The notes: a model not told the origin generated them from the letters alone. A DNA stretch of 64,000 nucleotides from Cloacibacillus sp. An23 (GCF_002159945.1 NZ_NFJQ01000007.1:124001-188000); one strand, 5' to 3'. Positions 9,146 through 17,607 are shown, counted from the first letter of the stretch. Translations and numbers: made by a program.

Positions 9146-9155
9146 GGGCGGACGT

Positions 9156-9527
9156 ATGACTGACAAAATCTCGATAGCTCTGATACTCGCCGCCGCGATG
9201 ACCAACGCGGCGGCAAGCAGCGTAATGAGGCACGCCTACGGCGGCGACGGCGCGATGCTCTCGGGCGGGATCGTAAACGCCGTGCTGCGGATAGCGTCGA
9301 ACCCTCTGACGCTCGCCGGAATAGCGCTCTTCGGCGTCTCGTTCTTCTTCATGGCGGCGGCGCTCTCACGCTCGGAGCTGACCTTCGCCTATCCCCTAAT
9401 GTCGGCGGTCGTCTATCTCGTGCTGCTCGCCGCCGGCTTTCTCATATTTCACGAAAAAATAACGGCCGCGAGGGTATGCGGTACGCTGCTCATCCTCGCC
9501 GGCATAACGGTACTGGCGAAAGGCTAG
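9156..9527 (+). CDS. small multidrug-resistance-like ArnE/ArnF flippase subunit
   Basis: A 123-residue protein with four predicted transmembrane helices, the last ending in LLILAGITVLAKG. ArnE and ArnF form a heterodimer that flips undecaprenyl-phosphate-aminoarabinose to the periplasm. Only one such gene is present here, so a homodimer or a second subunit elsewhere must be assumed. The start at 9156 is preceded by GAGGGCGG; an earlier in-frame TTG at 9135 inside arnD is less likely. The gene sits between arnD and ugd, abutting the latter. I cannot say whether it is closer to ArnE or ArnF. Confidence 0.8.
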   Translation: MTDKISIALILAAAMTNAAASSVMRHAYGGDGAMLSGGIVNAVLRIASNPLTLAGIALFGVSFFFMAAALSRSELTFAYPLMSAVVYLVLLAAGFLIFHEKITAARVCGTLLILAGITVLAKG

Positions 9528-9536
9528 GTGGAAAAA

Positions 9537-10862
9537 ATGAAAATATGCGTTGTCGGAACGGGCTACGTCGGCCTGGTCACCGGGGTGTGCTTTGCTGAAA
9601 AGGGGCACGAAGTGCGCTGCATGGACATAGACGAAGAGCGCGTCGCTAAGCTCAAACGGGGCGAAAGCCCTATATATGAGCCTGGGCTCGGCGAACTTCT
9701 GCGCGCGAATCTGGAAGCGGGCCGCCTCGGCTTCTCGTCGTCTATGAAGGAGGCCATCGAAGGCGCGCGCCTGTGCTTCATCGCGGTCGGCACGCCTCCC
9801 GCCGGCGACGGGAAGGCCGACCTCGCGCAGGTGCTCGCCGCGGCGGACGAAATAGCGGAGCACATAGGCCCCGAATGCCGCATAGTCGTGAAATCCACCG
9901 TCCCGGTCGGCACAGGCACGCTGCTCTGCCGCCGGATACGCCGTCATTTGAGTGAAAGAGGTTTGAAAAACATTGACCTTGAGATAATCTCCAACCCTGA
10001 GTTCCTTAAGGAAGGCATGGCGGTGCGCGACTGCCTGCACCCGGAGCGCGTCGTCGTAGGCGCCTCGTCCGACGCCGCGCGTTCGCTGATGCGCGAGCTC
10101 TATTCCTCTTTCGTGCCGGAGGAAAAGATACTGATGATGGACCCGGCCTCGGCGGAGATAACGAAATACGCGGCGAACGCGATGCTCGCTGCGCGTATCA
10201 GCTTTATGAACGAGATAGCGCAGCTCTGCGACAAAGTCGGGGCCGACGTGCTCTCGGTCAAAGAGGGCATAGCCTCCGACCGCCGCATCGGGAAATATTT
10301 CCTCAACGCCGGCTGCGGCTACGGCGGCTCGTGCTTCCCGAAGGACGTTGAAGCGCTCTGCTGCATAGGCGAAAGCCAGGGGCTGGATATGACGCTCGCC
10401 TCCGCGGTCGCCAAGGTCAACCGCAAGCAGAAAGAAAGGCTTCACATGATGATGCGCGCGCGATTCGGCTCCGACATGGAGGGCGTGTGCGCCGCCGTCA
10501 TGGGGCTCGCCTTCAAGCCGGGCACCGACGACATGCGCGAAGCGCCGTCGCTGACGCTTATACGCGGCCTGGTAAACGACGGCGCGAAGGTGCGCGCCTA
10601 CGACCCGGTCGCGGAGGGCGCGGCGCGCCGTCTGCTCCCCGCCTCGGTCCGCTTCGCGGGGAATCTGCGCGAGCTGCTGGAGGGCGCGGACTGCGCCGTC
10701 GTCGTCACCGAATGGCCGGAGTTCGGCGAAATCGACTGGGAAGCCGCGGGAGCCGCGATGCGCCGCAAAATCGTATTCGACGGACGCAACCTCTGCGACC
10801 CGGAAAAAATGAAAGCCCTCGGCTTTGAATACTACTGCATAGGGCGCAACATGCTCCCGTAG
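9537..10862 (+). CDS. ugd: UDP-glucose 6-dehydrogenase
   Basis: A 441-residue enzyme that makes UDP-glucuronate, the entry substrate of the aminoarabinose pathway, with two NAD+. The Rossmann motif is VGTGYVGL near the N terminus. The catalytic core has Lys and Asn in EITKYAANAML (about Lys210/Asn214) and the nucleophile Cys266 in GYGGSCFPKD. The third domain carries GLAFKPGTDDMREAPS. The ATG at 9537 is preferred because AGGTGG lies five bases upstream; a GTG at 9528 is in frame. As last gene of the operon it is followed by a strong terminator. Confidence 0.94.
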   Translation: MKICVVGTGYVGLVTGVCFAEKGHEVRCMDIDEERVAKLKRGESPIYEPGLGELLRANLEAGRLGFSSSMKEAIEGARLCFIAVGTPPAGDGKADLAQVLAAADEIAEHIGPECRIVVKSTVPVGTGTLLCRRIRRHLSERGLKNIDLEIISNPEFLKEGMAVRDCLHPERVVVGASSDAARSLMRELYSSFVPEEKILMMDPASAEITKYAANAMLAARISFMNEIAQLCDKVGADVLSVKEGIASDRRIGKYFLNAGCGYGGSCFPKDVEALCCIGESQGLDMTLASAVAKVNRKQKERLHMMMRARFGSDMEGVCAAVMGLAFKPGTDDMREAPSLTLIRGLVNDGAKVRAYDPVAEGAARRLLPASVRFAGNLRELLEGADCAVVVTEWPEFGEIDWEAAGAAMRRKIVFDGRNLCDPEKMKALGFEYYCIGRNMLP

Positions 10863-10892
10863 CGCGCCGTCCCATCGCGCGCGGTTACGCAT

Positions 10893-10945
10893 AAAAAAGA
10901 TTTCCGCCGCTCCTGCAAAATCACGGAGCGGCGGAAATCTTTTTC
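10893..10945. terminator. strong bidirectional terminator after the arn operon
   Basis: A-tract, then TTTCCGCCGCTCC pairing with GGAGCGGCGGAAA around a 10-base loop, then TCTTTTT. It would stop plus-strand arn transcripts and any minus-strand RNA arriving from the right. Confidence 0.9.
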
Positions 10946-10961
10946 TAAAAAATGTATGTCG

Positions 10962-11062
10962 CCCAGCAAGTCTCCTGCGCCAGGTGAAACGGGGCGGGCC
11001 ATGCGGGACTTCTGTCCCATGCCCGATATAGCCTCCGTGCTTCATTCAGCCTCGGTGCTGGG
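10962..11062. ncRNA. candidate structured RNA (long imperfect hairpin), strand and family unknown
   Basis: CCCAGCA (10962-10968) pairs with TGCTGGG (11056-11062). Inside, several short helices line up in order (CC/GG, AGG/CCT, TGAA/TTCA, ACGG/CCGT), and a terminal stem GGGAC/GTCCC is closed by a short loop around 11011. One side has an 11-base bulge. Strong terminators flank the region on both sides (10893-10945 and 11141-11188), so an independent small transcript on either strand is possible. The bulged-rod shape recalls 6S RNA, but I could not match a conserved core or any riboswitch consensus. Confidence 0.35.
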
Positions 11063-11140
11063 GATGGCTAGTGATGGAGATTCCGGCCAGAAGATTGCCT
11101 GAATGGCGTAAATGTTTGCTGTTTTAGTTAATTCACTATA

Positions 11141-11188
11141 AAAACGCGGACGGAGCTTCCGGCCCGCGTCCGCGTCTTTATATTTTTT
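11141..11188. terminator. bidirectional terminator after the histidine kinase gene
   Basis: ACGCGGAC (11144-11151) pairs with GTCCGCGT (11168-11175). The minus strand continues into TTTTTATAG and the plus strand into a T-rich tail, so it can act both ways. Confidence 0.75.
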
Positions 11189-11195
11189 GCGCCGG

Positions 11196-12533
11196 TTACT
11201 TCGCCGGCATCGTCAGTGTGAACACGCTGCCTCTGCCGATGAAGCTTTCGGCCTCTATCCGGGCGCCGTGCAGCGAGGCTATCTGCTTGACGAGCGACAG
11301 TCCTAGGCCGAGGCCGCCGCTCGAGCGCGATTTGTCGGCGCGGTAGAAGCGCTGCCATATCTTAGGCAGCTCCTCCGGCGGGATGCCGGGGCCGTTGTCT
11401 CCGACGGAAAGCGTTATGTCTTCGCCGTCGCGCGCGAGTTTGACGTGGACCTTGCCCCCGCCGTATTTGAAGGCGTTTTCTATTAAGTTCTCTATGAGGC
11501 GCGACATGAGCGGCACGTCTATTTCGGCGTATATGTCCGGCTCGATTTCGCGCGAGAGCTCTACGTCGTCCCGCACGGAGGACATTTCGCGGCAGACGAC
11601 TTCCGCGAGTTCGCTTAGGTCGGCCCGCTCGAACGAGGGCTTCGCCGTCCCCTGCTCGAAGCGCGTGATGTTCAGGAGCAGGTTTATCAGCCGCGACATC
11701 TTCTGCGCCTGGCGCTCTATCGCGGCGACGCCGTTTTTGTAATCCCTTTCCGAAAGCCCGGCCTTGTCGAGCGCGGCGCACTGTGCGAGTATGACGGCGG
11801 TCGGCGTGCGCAGCTCGTGCGATGCGTCGGAGGCGAACTGCTTTTCGGCCTCGAACGAGCCTTCGAGGCGCGCCAGCATACCGTCGAACGCGGCCGCGAT
11901 CTTATGTATTTCGTCGTCGCGCTTCGGAAGGCCGATGCGCAGAGAGAGGTCTCTGCCCTCGCCTATGGCGTCAGCCGCAGCTATCATCCTGTCCATCGGG
12001 CGGAAGGCGCGCCGCACTATCAGATAGCAGCCCAGGGACGCGGCGGCGACGAGCGCCGGAAGCAGGAAAAATGCGAGCTGGACCATCATTTCATGGAAAT
12101 CGTCCTGTTCGGAGGCCGGCATGATGCCGCGCACCCAGATGCGTCCGCCGTCGGCGTACCGGTCGTAGACGTAGAAATCGCTCGACACGCCTTCGACCAA
12201 CCGCGGCGGTCCCTCCGTGAGCGGCGTCGGGATAAAGCCGTCAGGCTCCGCGCCTGACAGCAGCTTCCCCGCGCGCGTGTAGACCAGCGTGTAGCTCCCC
12301 ATAGAGAAAGGCTCGAACTCCTCGTCGAGCTCGAAGGCGACGTATCTCTCGCTCTCCTTATATTCGACGTATTCGGAGTTCCTGTTCACCGCGCGCGCGA
12401 GACGTTCCTGCGCCGTGCTGGAAAGCATGGAGCCGCCCATCTCTATTATGAAGCCGAGCGCCGCCGCCGTGACGAGCAGCGTCAGCGCCGAGAACCAGAG
12501 CGTTATACTCGCTTTGACGGAGAGGCGCCGCAT
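11196..12533 (-). CDS. two-component sensor histidine kinase
   Basis: A 445-residue inner-membrane kinase of the OmpR-partner class. Helix 1 spans about residues 10-32, a ~115-residue periplasmic sensor follows, helix 2 spans about 150-174, then HAMP. The phosphoacceptor is His239 in the H-box SHELRTP. The catalytic domain has LIENLIENAFKY (N box), GDNGPGIPPEE (G1) and GGLGLGLSLV (G2). It lies four bases downstream of its response regulator gene, so both are co-transcribed. Two PepSY genes upstream in the same direction suggest an envelope signal. Stimulus and targets are not shown by the sequence. Confidence 0.93.
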   Translation of the reverse strand: MRRLSVKASITLWFSALTLLVTAAALGFIIEMGGSMLSSTAQERLARAVNRNSEYVEYKESERYVAFELDEEFEPFSMGSYTLVYTRAGKLLSGAEPDGFIPTPLTEGPPRLVEGVSSDFYVYDRYADGGRIWVRGIMPASEQDDFHEMMVQLAFFLLPALVAAASLGCYLIVRRAFRPMDRMIAAADAIGEGRDLSLRIGLPKRDDEIHKIAAAFDGMLARLEGSFEAEKQFASDASHELRTPTAVILAQCAALDKAGLSERDYKNGVAAIERQAQKMSRLINLLLNITRFEQGTAKPSFERADLSELAEVVCREMSSVRDDVELSREIEPDIYAEIDVPLMSRLIENLIENAFKYGGGKVHVKLARDGEDITLSVGDNGPGIPPEELPKIWQRFYRADKSRSSGGLGLGLSLVKQIASLHGARIEAESFIGRGSVFTLTMPAK

Positions 12534-12537
12534 GGCG

Positions 12538-13212
12538 TTATTGCGGTTCCTTTACCGACCAGCCGGCGCCGCGCGCCGTGTGGAGTAGCTTCGTGTCGAA
12601 GCCGTCGTCTATCTTGCGCCGCAGGTAGCTGATGTAGACGTCCACGACGTTGGAGCCGCCCTCGTAGCCGTAGCTCCAGACGTGGTTCTCTATCTTTTCG
12701 CGCGACAGCACCGTCCCTTTGTTGCGCATCAGCAGCTCGAGCACGGCGAACTCGCGCGCGGAGAGATTTATCTCCTTTCCGCCGCGCGTCACCTTGTGGG
12801 CGGCCGTGTCGAGCGTCAGGTCGCCCACCGTGAGCACGGGGTTTTTAGTAGTCGAGTATTTGCGCGTTATCGCCCGCACGCGCGCGAGCAGCTCGCGGAA
12901 GGCGAACGGCTTCACGAGGTAGTCGTCCGCGCCGTCGTCGAGCCCCGCGACTCTGTCGTCCACGCCGTCGAGCGCCGTCAGGAAGAGCACTGGCGTCGAT
13001 ATGCCGCGCGCGCGCATCTCGCGCACCACCTCGCGCCCGCTTTTGCCCGGCATGAGTATGTCCAGCACAGCCGCGTCGTACTCTGTGCTGTCTATGTAGT
13101 CCATCGCGTCCGAGCCGTTGAAGCAGCGGTCTACGGCGTATCCCGCGTCTTCGAGCGCCTCTGCGATGAGCCTGTTCAAATCCTTTTCGTCTTCAGCGAC
13201 AAGTATCCGCAT
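12538..13212 (-). CDS. OmpR/PhoB-family response regulator
   Basis: A 224-residue regulator with an N-terminal receiver and a C-terminal winged helix. The acidic pocket is EDE near residue 8, the phosphorylation site is Asp51 in AVLDILMPG, and the conserved lysine lies in DDYLVKPFAF. The DNA-binding half begins near residue 127 and includes the recognition region and VVDVYISYLRRKID. It is translated just before the histidine kinase. A GC-rich hairpin separates it from the upstream PepSY gene. Confidence 0.94.
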   Translation of the reverse strand: MRILVAEDEKDLNRLIAEALEDAGYAVDRCFNGSDAMDYIDSTEYDAAVLDILMPGKSGREVVREMRARGISTPVLFLTALDGVDDRVAGLDDGADDYLVKPFAFRELLARVRAITRKYSTTKNPVLTVGDLTLDTAAHKVTRGGKEINLSAREFAVLELLMRNKGTVLSREKIENHVWSYGYEGGSNVVDVYISYLRRKIDDGFDTKLLHTARGAGWSVKEPQ

Positions 13213-13234
13213 TTGTTATGCACCTTCTGTAAAC

Positions 13235-13270
13235 GAAAGCGGGGGATGCCGCGCAGCCGCCCCCGCTTTC
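13235..13270 (-). terminator. GC-rich hairpin between PepSY gene and response regulator
   Basis: GAAAGCGGGGG pairs with the CCCCCGCTTTC arm across an ~14-base loop. Only a short T-rich stretch follows on the minus strand, so it may be an attenuator letting part of the transcripts reach the regulator gene. Confidence 0.55.
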
Positions 13271-13296
13271 ACTATGTAACGCCGCCGGGGCCGCGG

Positions 13297-13809
13297 TTAG
13301 TAGTCTATCTCCCAAGATAAAAATTCGCCGCTGCGGGCGTCTATGTCGAACTTGTACTCTTTCAGGCCGTGGAATATGACGCCTTTATACTTCGCGGTCC
13401 GGCTTTTTTCGCCGCGGTCGAGCCTGAGCTTTTTAACGTCGCTCGGCTGCGCGCCCGGTACCTTCGCTAGAGCCGCGGCCACAGCCTTGTCTTCGCCGAT
13501 GAACCCCTTCTCGTCTCCGTAGACGGGTTCGCGCCCTATCTCCTGCGAGAATCCTGTCACTATGCCGTTCACGGCGTCTATCTCGTACTTGAATTCATTG
13601 TCTCCCGCGTAGAAATGAAGCTTGTATTCCGAGCGCCCGTTTCTTTCTTTATCGAATTTCAGCTTCTTGAACTGCGTCTGCCCCGCTTCGAGCCCCGCGT
13701 GTTTGAGCGCTATGTCGATTGCCTGCTGCTCCGTGATCTGCGCCGCCTCCGCGCCGGCGGCCGCCGTGATTAACGCAGCCGCGGTCAGAATCCCCAAATG
13801 TTTTTTCAT
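13297..13809 (-). CDS. exported protein with two PepSY domains
   Basis: A 170-residue protein with a cleavable signal peptide (MKKHLGILTAAALITAAAGA, cut near AEA-AQ). Two PepSY-type repeats follow, about residues 25-90 and 100-168, each ending in a strand such as YEIDAVNGIV or FDIDARSGEF. PepSY proteins are periplasmic modulators of peptidases or of nearby two-component systems. The gene is a paralogue of the next one upstream, and both precede the response regulator and kinase in the same direction. A role in signal input to that system is inferred from position only. Confidence 0.85.
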   Translation of the reverse strand: MKKHLGILTAAALITAAAGAEAAQITEQQAIDIALKHAGLEAGQTQFKKLKFDKERNGRSEYKLHFYAGDNEFKYEIDAVNGIVTGFSQEIGREPVYGDEKGFIGEDKAVAAALAKVPGAQPSDVKKLRLDRGEKSRTAKYKGVIFHGLKEYKFDIDARSGEFLSWEIDY

Positions 13810-13915
13810 CGCCGCTTGCCCCCCTTGATTGATACGGACGGACTGAATCTCTGCAGCCGTTCTGCTTTTAAGTATAGGGATTGGGGATTAGAAAAACATT
13901 AAGGACCGCGCCGCG

Positions 13916-13960
13916 AAATAAAGAGGCCGGCGAAGCGCCGGCCCTATGGTCTCTTTATTC
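13916..13960 (-). terminator. terminator after the second PepSY gene
   Basis: GGCCGGCG and CGCCGGCC pair across a short loop, with outer AATAAAGAG/CTCTTTATT arms. On the minus strand the stem is followed by TCTTTATTT. Confidence 0.7.
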
Positions 13961-13964
13961 CGTT

Positions 13965-14495
13965 CTAGTCTATCTCCCACGAGACTATCTCGCCCGTGTC
14001 CGCGTTGATCTCGAACTCGTATTCCCTGAAGTTGTAGAATATCTCGCCCTCGTAGAGCCTCATGCCGTCGTCGTAGTCGATCTTGAACTTGCGGATGTGG
14101 TTCATCGTCGCGCCGGGGACTCTCGCGAGCGCTATCTCTTTGGCCTTCTGCTCGCTTATGCCCTGTCCTCCCTGCGGGGCCGCCGCGCCGCCGTTGTTCT
14201 GGAGCGGGGCTACCATGTGCTCCTCGCGCGAGAACTGACGTATCTGTCCCGTCGCCGCGTCTATGTCGTAGTCGTACTCCGTGCTGCCTACGTAGAACTC
14301 AAGCTCGTACTCCACGCGCCCGAAGTCTCTGTCTATCTTCATTTTTGTGAACTGCGCCTGATCGGCCGCGACGCCCGCGTGCTTGAGCGCTATATCCTTA
14401 GCCTGCGCTTCGGTAATCTGCGCCGCGTAGGCCGACATCGCCGTGATTCCGAAAACAACCGCTATAGCCGCTACCAATCCTACGAATTTCTTCAT
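13965..14495 (-). CDS. exported protein with two PepSY domains (paralogue)
   Basis: A 176-residue protein with a signal peptide (cut near AYA-AQ) and two PepSY repeats. It shares the mature N-terminal pattern AQITE-QA-DIALKHAG and the ending of the neighbouring 170-residue protein, so the two arose by tandem duplication. A short glycine/alanine/glutamine-rich linker (about residues 98-110) between the repeats is not in the paralogue. A good ribosome site (GAGGAACTGG) precedes the ATG. Periplasmic location is predicted; function as sensor modulator or peptidase inhibitor is inferred from the family. Confidence 0.85.
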   Translation of the reverse strand: MKKFVGLVAAIAVVFGITAMSAYAAQITEAQAKDIALKHAGVAADQAQFTKMKIDRDFGRVEYELEFYVGSTEYDYDIDAATGQIRQFSREEHMVAPLQNNGGAAAPQGGQGISEQKAKEIALARVPGATMNHIRKFKIDYDDGMRLYEGEIFYNFREYEFEINADTGEIVSWEID

Positions 14496-14633
14496 TCCAG
14501 TTCCTCCTCGTATATTTGCGATTTCTTATCCGAAATCTTTATGCTATAAGTATAGCCGAGAAATATTAGAAAATCATTAGAAAAATTTAGGCCGGGAAAA
14601 ATCTCTTCGCGCGTGAGAGCACGCGCCGCGCCC

Positions 14634-15209
14634 TCAGTTTACCGGCACGCCCAGCAGCGCGTAGACGAGCGCGCCGGCGGCGCCGCAGCCGAGGATCGCC
14701 GTGACGGGGCCTATTTTTTTCTTTCTCAGCAGGAAGAGCGCCGCCAGCGAGAGAGCCACGGCGATGCCGTTCGTGCTGCGCAAGGATATGCGCGATACGC
14801 CGCCCCACCACGCTATGCCGGTGAGCGACACGGCCGCGGCTATCACCATCGCGGCGACCGCGGGGCGCAGCCCCTTGAGCACGCCCTGGACGCCGCCCGT
14901 TCCGCGGCATTTGTAGTAGAGGCGCGCCATTATCAGCACGACGGCGAGGGCTGGGAGGACGTAGGCCGTCGTGGCGAGGATCGTGCCCGGTATGCCCGCC
15001 GTCCTCGTGCCGACGAAGGAGGCTATGTTTATGCCGAGCGGCCCCGGCGTCATCTCGGCTATCGAGATTATGTCGGTGAACTCCGCGTTGGTCAGCCAGC
15101 CGCGCAGCGTGACGACGCGGCTGCGTATCAGCTCCATCGAGGCGTAGCCGCCGCCGAAGCTGAACGCGCCAAGAAGCAGGAAGGTTTTGAAGAGCTGCCA
15201 GTATATCAC
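14634..15209 (-). CDS. chromate transporter family subunit (short, single-domain), second gene of pair 1
   Basis: A 191-residue membrane protein equal to half of a long ChrA. The CHR motif FSFGGGYASMELI is at residues 16-28, followed by SIAEMTPGPLGIN near 50. About six helices are predicted. It starts with GTG overlapping the preceding stop (GTGA), so both halves are made together and should form a heterodimer. The family moves chromate or sulfate in some members; true substrate in anaerobes is often not known. Confidence 0.85.
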   Translation of the reverse strand: MIYWQLFKTFLLLGAFSFGGGYASMELIRSRVVTLRGWLTNAEFTDIISIAEMTPGPLGINIASFVGTRTAGIPGTILATTAYVLPALAVVLIMARLYYKCRGTGGVQGVLKGLRPAVAAMVIAAAVSLTGIAWWGGVSRISLRSTNGIAVALSLAALFLLRKKKIGPVTAILGCGAAGALVYALLGVPVN

Positions 15210-15814
15210 GCCGCGCTCCCCTTTCTCGCGCCGAGGAAGGCCGCAGCGCCGCCTATGACGCCGCAGACGAGCAGTATCGCTATTATGTCGATATGGAAAA
15301 TCACCGCCGCCGCGGAGGCTCCCGCGAGCATCGCGACGGACAGCGGCTTTCTGTCCTTCAGCACGCCGCCCGCCATCGTCGCGCCGACGTTTATCATCAC
15401 CGCCGCGACGCCGGCCTGCATCCCCTTCAGCAGGAGCGCGACCACCGTGCTGCTTCGGAACTGCGCGTAGAACATCGAGATGACGGTGAGTATCAGCATC
15501 GGAGGCAGTATCGTGCCGATCACCGTCAGCAGCGCGCCCGCCGTCCCCGCGACGCGGTAGCCTATTATTATTGAGGCGTTGACCGCCATCACGCCGGGGC
15601 AGGACTGCGCTATCGCGACCATGTCCATCACCTCGTCCTGCTCTATCCAGCGGAGCTCCTCGACGAATTTCTGCTGGAGCATCGAGATTATGACCATGCC
15701 GCCGCCGAAGGTGCAGGCGCTGATTATGAAGCAGGTCTTAAAAAGCGTCCACAGCTTGTGCGCGCCTCGGGCTTCCTCTCCGCGCCCGGGGCTTTCGTTT
15801 TTTTCTTCTTCCAT
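15206..15814 (-). CDS. chromate transporter family subunit, first gene of pair 1
   Basis: About 202 residues from the ATG at 15814, which is preceded by GGAAGGGG. The frame is open to 15865, adding 17 unconserved residues. After a charged N-terminal tail the CHR motif reads CTFGGGMVIISMLQ, followed by AIAQSCPGVMAVN. This motif differs from the partner's, as in other split ChrA pairs where the halves are not identical. The gene is divergent from a LysR regulator, the usual arrangement for regulated transport genes. Confidence 0.83.
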   Translation of the reverse strand: MEEEKNESPGRGEEARGAHKLWTLFKTCFIISACTFGGGMVIISMLQQKFVEELRWIEQDEVMDMVAIAQSCPGVMAVNASIIIGYRVAGTAGALLTVIGTILPPMLILTVISMFYAQFRSSTVVALLLKGMQAGVAAVMINVGATMAGGVLKDRKPLSVAMLAGASAAAVIFHIDIIAILLVCGVIGGAAAFLGARKGSAA

Positions 15815-15986
15815 AGGGACGGCTCCCCTTCCGTTGATTCGTGTTGCCGCGCGCCGCGCGCTCATCTATAATCGGAGCGGCGGCGTTTGCCGCTTTTTCC
15901 TTATGATTGTAGCCGTCCGCCGCGCAAGATTCCAATACAGTTTTTCCTATGCGCCATCGGACGAGCCTATGAATGGAGTGACCGCC

Positions 15987-16916
15987 GTGACACTGCTTCA
16001 GCTTAGGTATTTCATCCGCGTCTGCGCCTGCGGCGGTTTCACGCAGGCCGCGCGTGAGCTGCGCGTATCGCAGCCCAGCGTCTCCGAGGCGGTCAGGAGC
16101 CTCGAGGACGAGTTCGGCATGGAGCTGCTTGAGCGTAACAGCCGCGGCGTCGTCCCGACGGCGGACGGCGAGGCCTTCCGGCGCGAGGCGGAGAGGCTCG
16201 TCGAAGAGGCCGAGGCGTTCGAGCGCAGGATGCTCGCCCTCGCGGGGACGGCGCGGACGCCCAGGCTCGGCGTTCCTCCGATGCTTGAGACGCTCGTCTT
16301 TCCGTCGCTGCTCGCGTCCTACCGCCGGCTGTACCCGTCGTGCTCGATAGAGGCGGTGGAGAACGGCACCGTCACGAACCTCGAGATGGTGCGGCGCGGA
16401 CTGCTCGAGGCCGCCGTCGCATCGTCGGCGGACGGGGCCCCGCCAGAAGGCTGCGGCGTGCTTGAGCTTTGCCGTACGAGACTGGCCCTCTATCTCCCGT
16501 CGCGCCATCCGCTCGCGCGGCGCGAGTCCGCGAGCCTCGCCGAAGGCGCGGAGCTGCCGCTCATCATGCTCGCATCGGACACATTCCTCTCGCGCTTCGT
16601 CGAGGAGCGCTGCGCCGCCTCGGGGACGGAGCCGCGCGTGATCATGCGCACGAACCAGCTCGAGGCGATACGGCGCATGATAGAGGAAGGCACAGCCGCG
16701 GCGTTCCTATACGAGGGCGTGCTGCCGCCGTCGGAGAAAATACGCTGCCTGCCAGTGCGCGGCCTTCCGCCGGTCTCGACGCTGCTCGTATGGAAGCGGA
16801 GCGGACGCCTCACGGCCTCGCTGCGCGGCCTGCTGCGCGCCGCCGCCGAGGCTTTCCCCGATTCGCGCGAAGCCGCGCCTCTCTCACAAAAATCACATAA
16901 CGAGATGATACAATAA
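15987..16916 (+). CDS. LysR-family transcriptional regulator
   Basis: About 309 residues from the GTG at 15987 (TLLQLRYFIRVCACGGFTQA). The helix-turn-helix spans about residues 15-60 with VSQPSVSEAVRSLEDEFG. A LysR substrate-binding domain covers ~90-295. The frame is open far upstream, but LysR proteins begin just before the LQLRYF block, and an ATGGAG site sits before the GTG; an ATG at 15969 is the alternative. It is divergent from the chromate transporter pair and probably controls it. The inducer is unknown. Confidence 0.88.
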   Translation: MTLLQLRYFIRVCACGGFTQAARELRVSQPSVSEAVRSLEDEFGMELLERNSRGVVPTADGEAFRREAERLVEEAEAFERRMLALAGTARTPRLGVPPMLETLVFPSLLASYRRLYPSCSIEAVENGTVTNLEMVRRGLLEAAVASSADGAPPEGCGVLELCRTRLALYLPSRHPLARRESASLAEGAELPLIMLASDTFLSRFVEERCAASGTEPRVIMRTNQLEAIRRMIEEGTAAAFLYEGVLPPSEKIRCLPVRGLPPVSTLLVWKRSGRLTASLRGLLRAAAEAFPDSREAAPLSQKSHNEMIQ

Positions 16917-16961
16917 CGCCGTCATAAAAAAGAAACGGCGGGATAAAAGGAGCCGGTAAAA

Positions 16962-17582
16962 ATGGCTGAAAACAAACGTATATATCTGATGCGCCACGCG
17001 AAGCCCGAGCTGCCCTTCGGCGGGCGCGTCTACTACGGAAGGACGGACTATCCGCTCTCGGAAGAGGGGCGCGAAGCCGCCTCTAGGGTCGGGGCGTTCC
17101 TGCGCGGCAGGATAAAGTTCGACGCGCTATACACGAGCGGCATGAAGCGCGCCGTCGAGACGGCCTCGCTCGTCGTCCCGGAAATGGAAGGGACGGCCGT
17201 TCCGGAGCTGCGCGAGATCGACCTAGGAGAATGGGACGGACGCTCCTACGACGAGGTGCGCGACCAGTTCCGCGAAATATACGAAAAACGCGGAATGAAA
17301 TTCGCCAGCACCGCCCCGCCGGGCGGCGAGACCTTCGAGGAGCTCCAGCGCCGGGCTGTGCCCGCCTTTGAGAAGATACTCGCGGCTCACGAAAGCGGCA
17401 ACATCCTGATAGTCGCCCACGGCGGCGCGATATGGAGCATAACGGCGCGCCTCTTCGGCCTCGACCTCAACGACATGTTCTTCTTCGCGCTCGACTACTG
17501 CGGCATCAGCGTCGTAGAGCCATCCTGCGGAAGAATGCGCCTCGTGAGATACAACTGGACGCCGGAGGCCGAACGGCTGTAG
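16962..17582 (+). CDS. histidine phosphatase family protein (phosphoglycerate mutase/CobC-like)
   Basis: A 206-residue protein of the branch-1 histidine phosphatase superfamily. The catalytic motif is LMRHAKPE at residues 9-16, with the second histidine in VAHGGAIWS (near 152) and the acidic residue in LREIDLGEWDG. Members of this size include alpha-ribazole phosphatase (CobC), 2,3-bisphosphoglycerate phosphatases and others. Motifs alone do not pick the substrate and no cobalamin genes lie beside it. It has an AAAGGAG ribosome site and is followed by the TPR gene after 25 bases, so co-transcription is likely. Confidence 0.87.
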   Translation: MAENKRIYLMRHAKPELPFGGRVYYGRTDYPLSEEGREAASRVGAFLRGRIKFDALYTSGMKRAVETASLVVPEMEGTAVPELREIDLGEWDGRSYDEVRDQFREIYEKRGMKFASTAPPGGETFEELQRRAVPAFEKILAAHESGNILIVAHGGAIWSITARLFGLDLNDMFFFALDYCGISVVEPSCGRMRLVRYNWTPEAERL

Positions 17583-17607
17583 CGGCGAAACGAAAAGAGG
17601 TAAAAAT

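Noticed and set aside
9396-11045. 549-residue minus-strand frame
   Set aside because: Antisense to ugd; no motifs, composition typical of shadow frames in G+C-rich DNA.
15579-15986. N-terminal extension of the LysR protein
   Set aside because: The frame is open but lies over the divergent chromate transporter gene; LysR family proteins start right before the LQLRYF block.
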